A stretch of DNA of 64,000 nucleotides from Faecalimonas sp. (GTDB lineage: Bacteria; Bacillota; Clostridia; Lachnospirales; Lachnospiraceae): assembly GCA_029264305.1 (NCBI GenBank), contig JARICA010000020.1, positions 62,001 through 126,000 of the forward strand, given 5' to 3'. Positions 63,007 through 64,000 of this stretch are shown here, piece after piece. The notes under the pieces were generated by a model. That model was not told the DNA's origin and did no database searches. It saw nothing but the letters and a program-made list of their open reading frames with translations. The translations under genes were made by a program, and so were the position numbers. The stretch's first letter is position 1; each line of letters starts with the position of its first letter.

Positions 63007-64000
63007 ATGTTGAATCAAAAATATAAGAAAAAAGAAATAGGTAGTGAATATCAATATGAGAATCATAAAGAAGAAGTAAGTTTAAATACTAAAAAATCAA
63101 ACAATTATATACTTACGTTTTCAGGTCGTACATCTATAGAAACTGTTTTGAAAAACGAATTTCAAATAAAAAAGGCATTACTTCCTTCGTATTGTTGTGA
63201 TTCTATGATTGAACCATTTAGACAAGCGAGAATTATAGTAGATTTTTATGATGTATATTATGAAAATGGGATTAAGATTAACGTCAGTATTGATAACGAT
63301 ATAGATGCGATTTTATGGTGTAACTATTTTGGGTTTGATGTATCTATGCCAGATATGAAAGAGTTTATTAATAGGGGGGGAGTTATTATTGAGGATATTA
63401 CGCATAGTTTACTTTCAAATCAGGTATACCATAAACAAAGTAGTTATTTGATTGGTTCAATTCGTAAATGGGGGCCAGTATTGTCAGGAGGAATATGCGT
63501 AGCTTTAGATAAAACACTTAAAGAAAAACCACAAGAATGTCCTAGTCGAGAATTTGTTGATAAGAAAAAGAAGGCGATGACATTAAAACAAAAATATTTA
63601 TCTGGTGAACAAGAAATTTGTAAAGACCAGTTTTTAAATATGTTTTCAGAAAGTAATAAATGGCTTGCAGATAATTATTCAAATTTGAAAATAGATGAAG
63701 AATCCTTGGAAATATTGAAAAGTATAAATTGGAAAGATGTTTGTCAAAGGAGATGTGACAATGCAACGATTTTATATGGTGGTTTAGAGAAGTGTAAAAA
63801 TATAAAACCATTATTTAATATAATAGAGATGAATAGTCCTTTGTTTTTACCAATTATAGTCGATAAAGAGAATCGACAATCATTAAGAAAATATTTAACT
63901 GAAAATAAAATATACTGTCCGATCCATTGGCCAAAGCCAAATGATAAATGTGAATCAAATTTGTACGATATAGAACTATCTTTAATATGTGATCAAAGAT
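63007..64000 (+). CDS. PLP-dependent, DegT-like aminotransferase (cut by window end)
   Basis: The frame is open from 63007 to the end of the window, giving 331 residues, and is not interrupted at the G-run near 63374. FSGRTSIETVLKNEF, EDITHSLLSNQ (Asp130, with the usual Asp-x-x-His pattern) and SIRKWGPVLSGGI (Lys154, the likely Schiff-base lysine) show a diverged fold-type I PLP enzyme similar to DegT. It lacks the standard SFNGNK lysine motif of the aminotransferase at 58 kb. AGGA is the only ribosome-site candidate, so the start is not certain (an in-frame TAA is at 62995). It may process a sugar precursor. Confidence 0.7.
   Translation, partial: MLNQKYKKKEIGSEYQYENHKEEVSLNTKKSNNYILTFSGRTSIETVLKNEFQIKKALLPSYCCDSMIEPFRQARIIVDFYDVYYENGIKINVSIDNDIDAILWCNYFGFDVSMPDMKEFINRGGVIIEDITHSLLSNQVYHKQSSYLIGSIRKWGPVLSGGICVALDKTLKEKPQECPSREFVDKKKKAMTLKQKYLSGEQEICKDQFLNMFSESNKWLADNYSNLKIDEESLEILKSINWKDVCQRRCDNATILYGGLEKCKNIKPLFNIIEMNSPLFLPIIVDKENRQSLRKYLTENKIYCPIHWPKPNDKCESNLYDIELSLICDQR

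Noticed and set aside
1..64000. CRISPR array, prophage, insertion sequence, tRNA or rRNA
   Set aside because: I saw no regularly spaced repeats, transposase, integrase, phage genes or tRNA-like cloverleaf sequence.

Overview
The window reads as a chromosomal segment of a low-GC, Gram-positive, spore-forming anaerobe of the Clostridia, most likely Lachnospiraceae. The evidence is AT-rich coding, strong AGGAGG ribosome sites, the spoIIA and spoVA sporulation operons, lipoteichoic-acid-synthase-like and LytR-CpsA-Psr wall enzymes, AdhE, rubredoxin, a T-box before valS, an enlarged L17, and a small KOW protein between map and infA. I see no phage, insertion sequence, tRNA, rRNA or CRISPR. The family is inferred from gene content; I cannot name the genus.

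Region by region. 1-6.5 kb: end of the ribosomal superoperon (secY-adk-map-KOW-infA, then an internal promoter, rpmJ, a highly structured leader, rpsM-rpsK-rpsD-rpoA-rplQ). 6.5-14.2 kb: glutaredoxin-like protein, adhE with a Rex-like operator, an APH-fold kinase, a SleB-type wall hydrolase, a HAD phosphatase and uppP. 14.2-19.1 kb: an amino-acid ABC transporter, a small Zn-ribbon membrane protein, an ArsC/Spx-like protein and an SfsA-MutY fusion. 19.1-22 kb (minus strand): a lipid-linked operon (diacylglycerol kinase, GDPD, PAP2, small membrane protein). 22-26.6 kb: a MarR-controlled heterodimeric ABC exporter. 26.6-34.6 kb: T-box-valS, LTA-synthase-like protein, folC, a 45-aa ORF and a TPR membrane protein. 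34.6-39.2 kb: spoIIAA-spoIIAB-sigF, a sigma-G-type promoter, a 51-aa membrane ORF and spoVAA-AB-AC-AD-AE. 39.3-45.2 kb: Na/Pi cotransporter, VanZ, a PfoR-type PTS IIC, CobO, a small alarmone synthetase and a YitT protein. 45.3-51.5 kb: phosphate regulon behind a Pho box (pstS-C-A-B, phoU, phoP, phoR); PstS is circularly permuted. 51.5-64 kb: rubredoxin, then an exopolysaccharide locus (LCP, tyrosine phosphatase, Wzz-like protein, BY-kinase, Ig-like protein, 4,6-dehydratase, aminotransferase, priming transferase, ATP-grasp, opine-type dehydrogenase, second PLP enzyme cut by the window end).

The items I would look at first are the pseudoknotted leader before rpsM, the SfsA-MutY fusion, the domain-swapped PstS, the opine dehydrogenase plus ATP-grasp pair in the polysaccharide locus, and the forespore promoter with the extra small ORF ahead of spoVAA.
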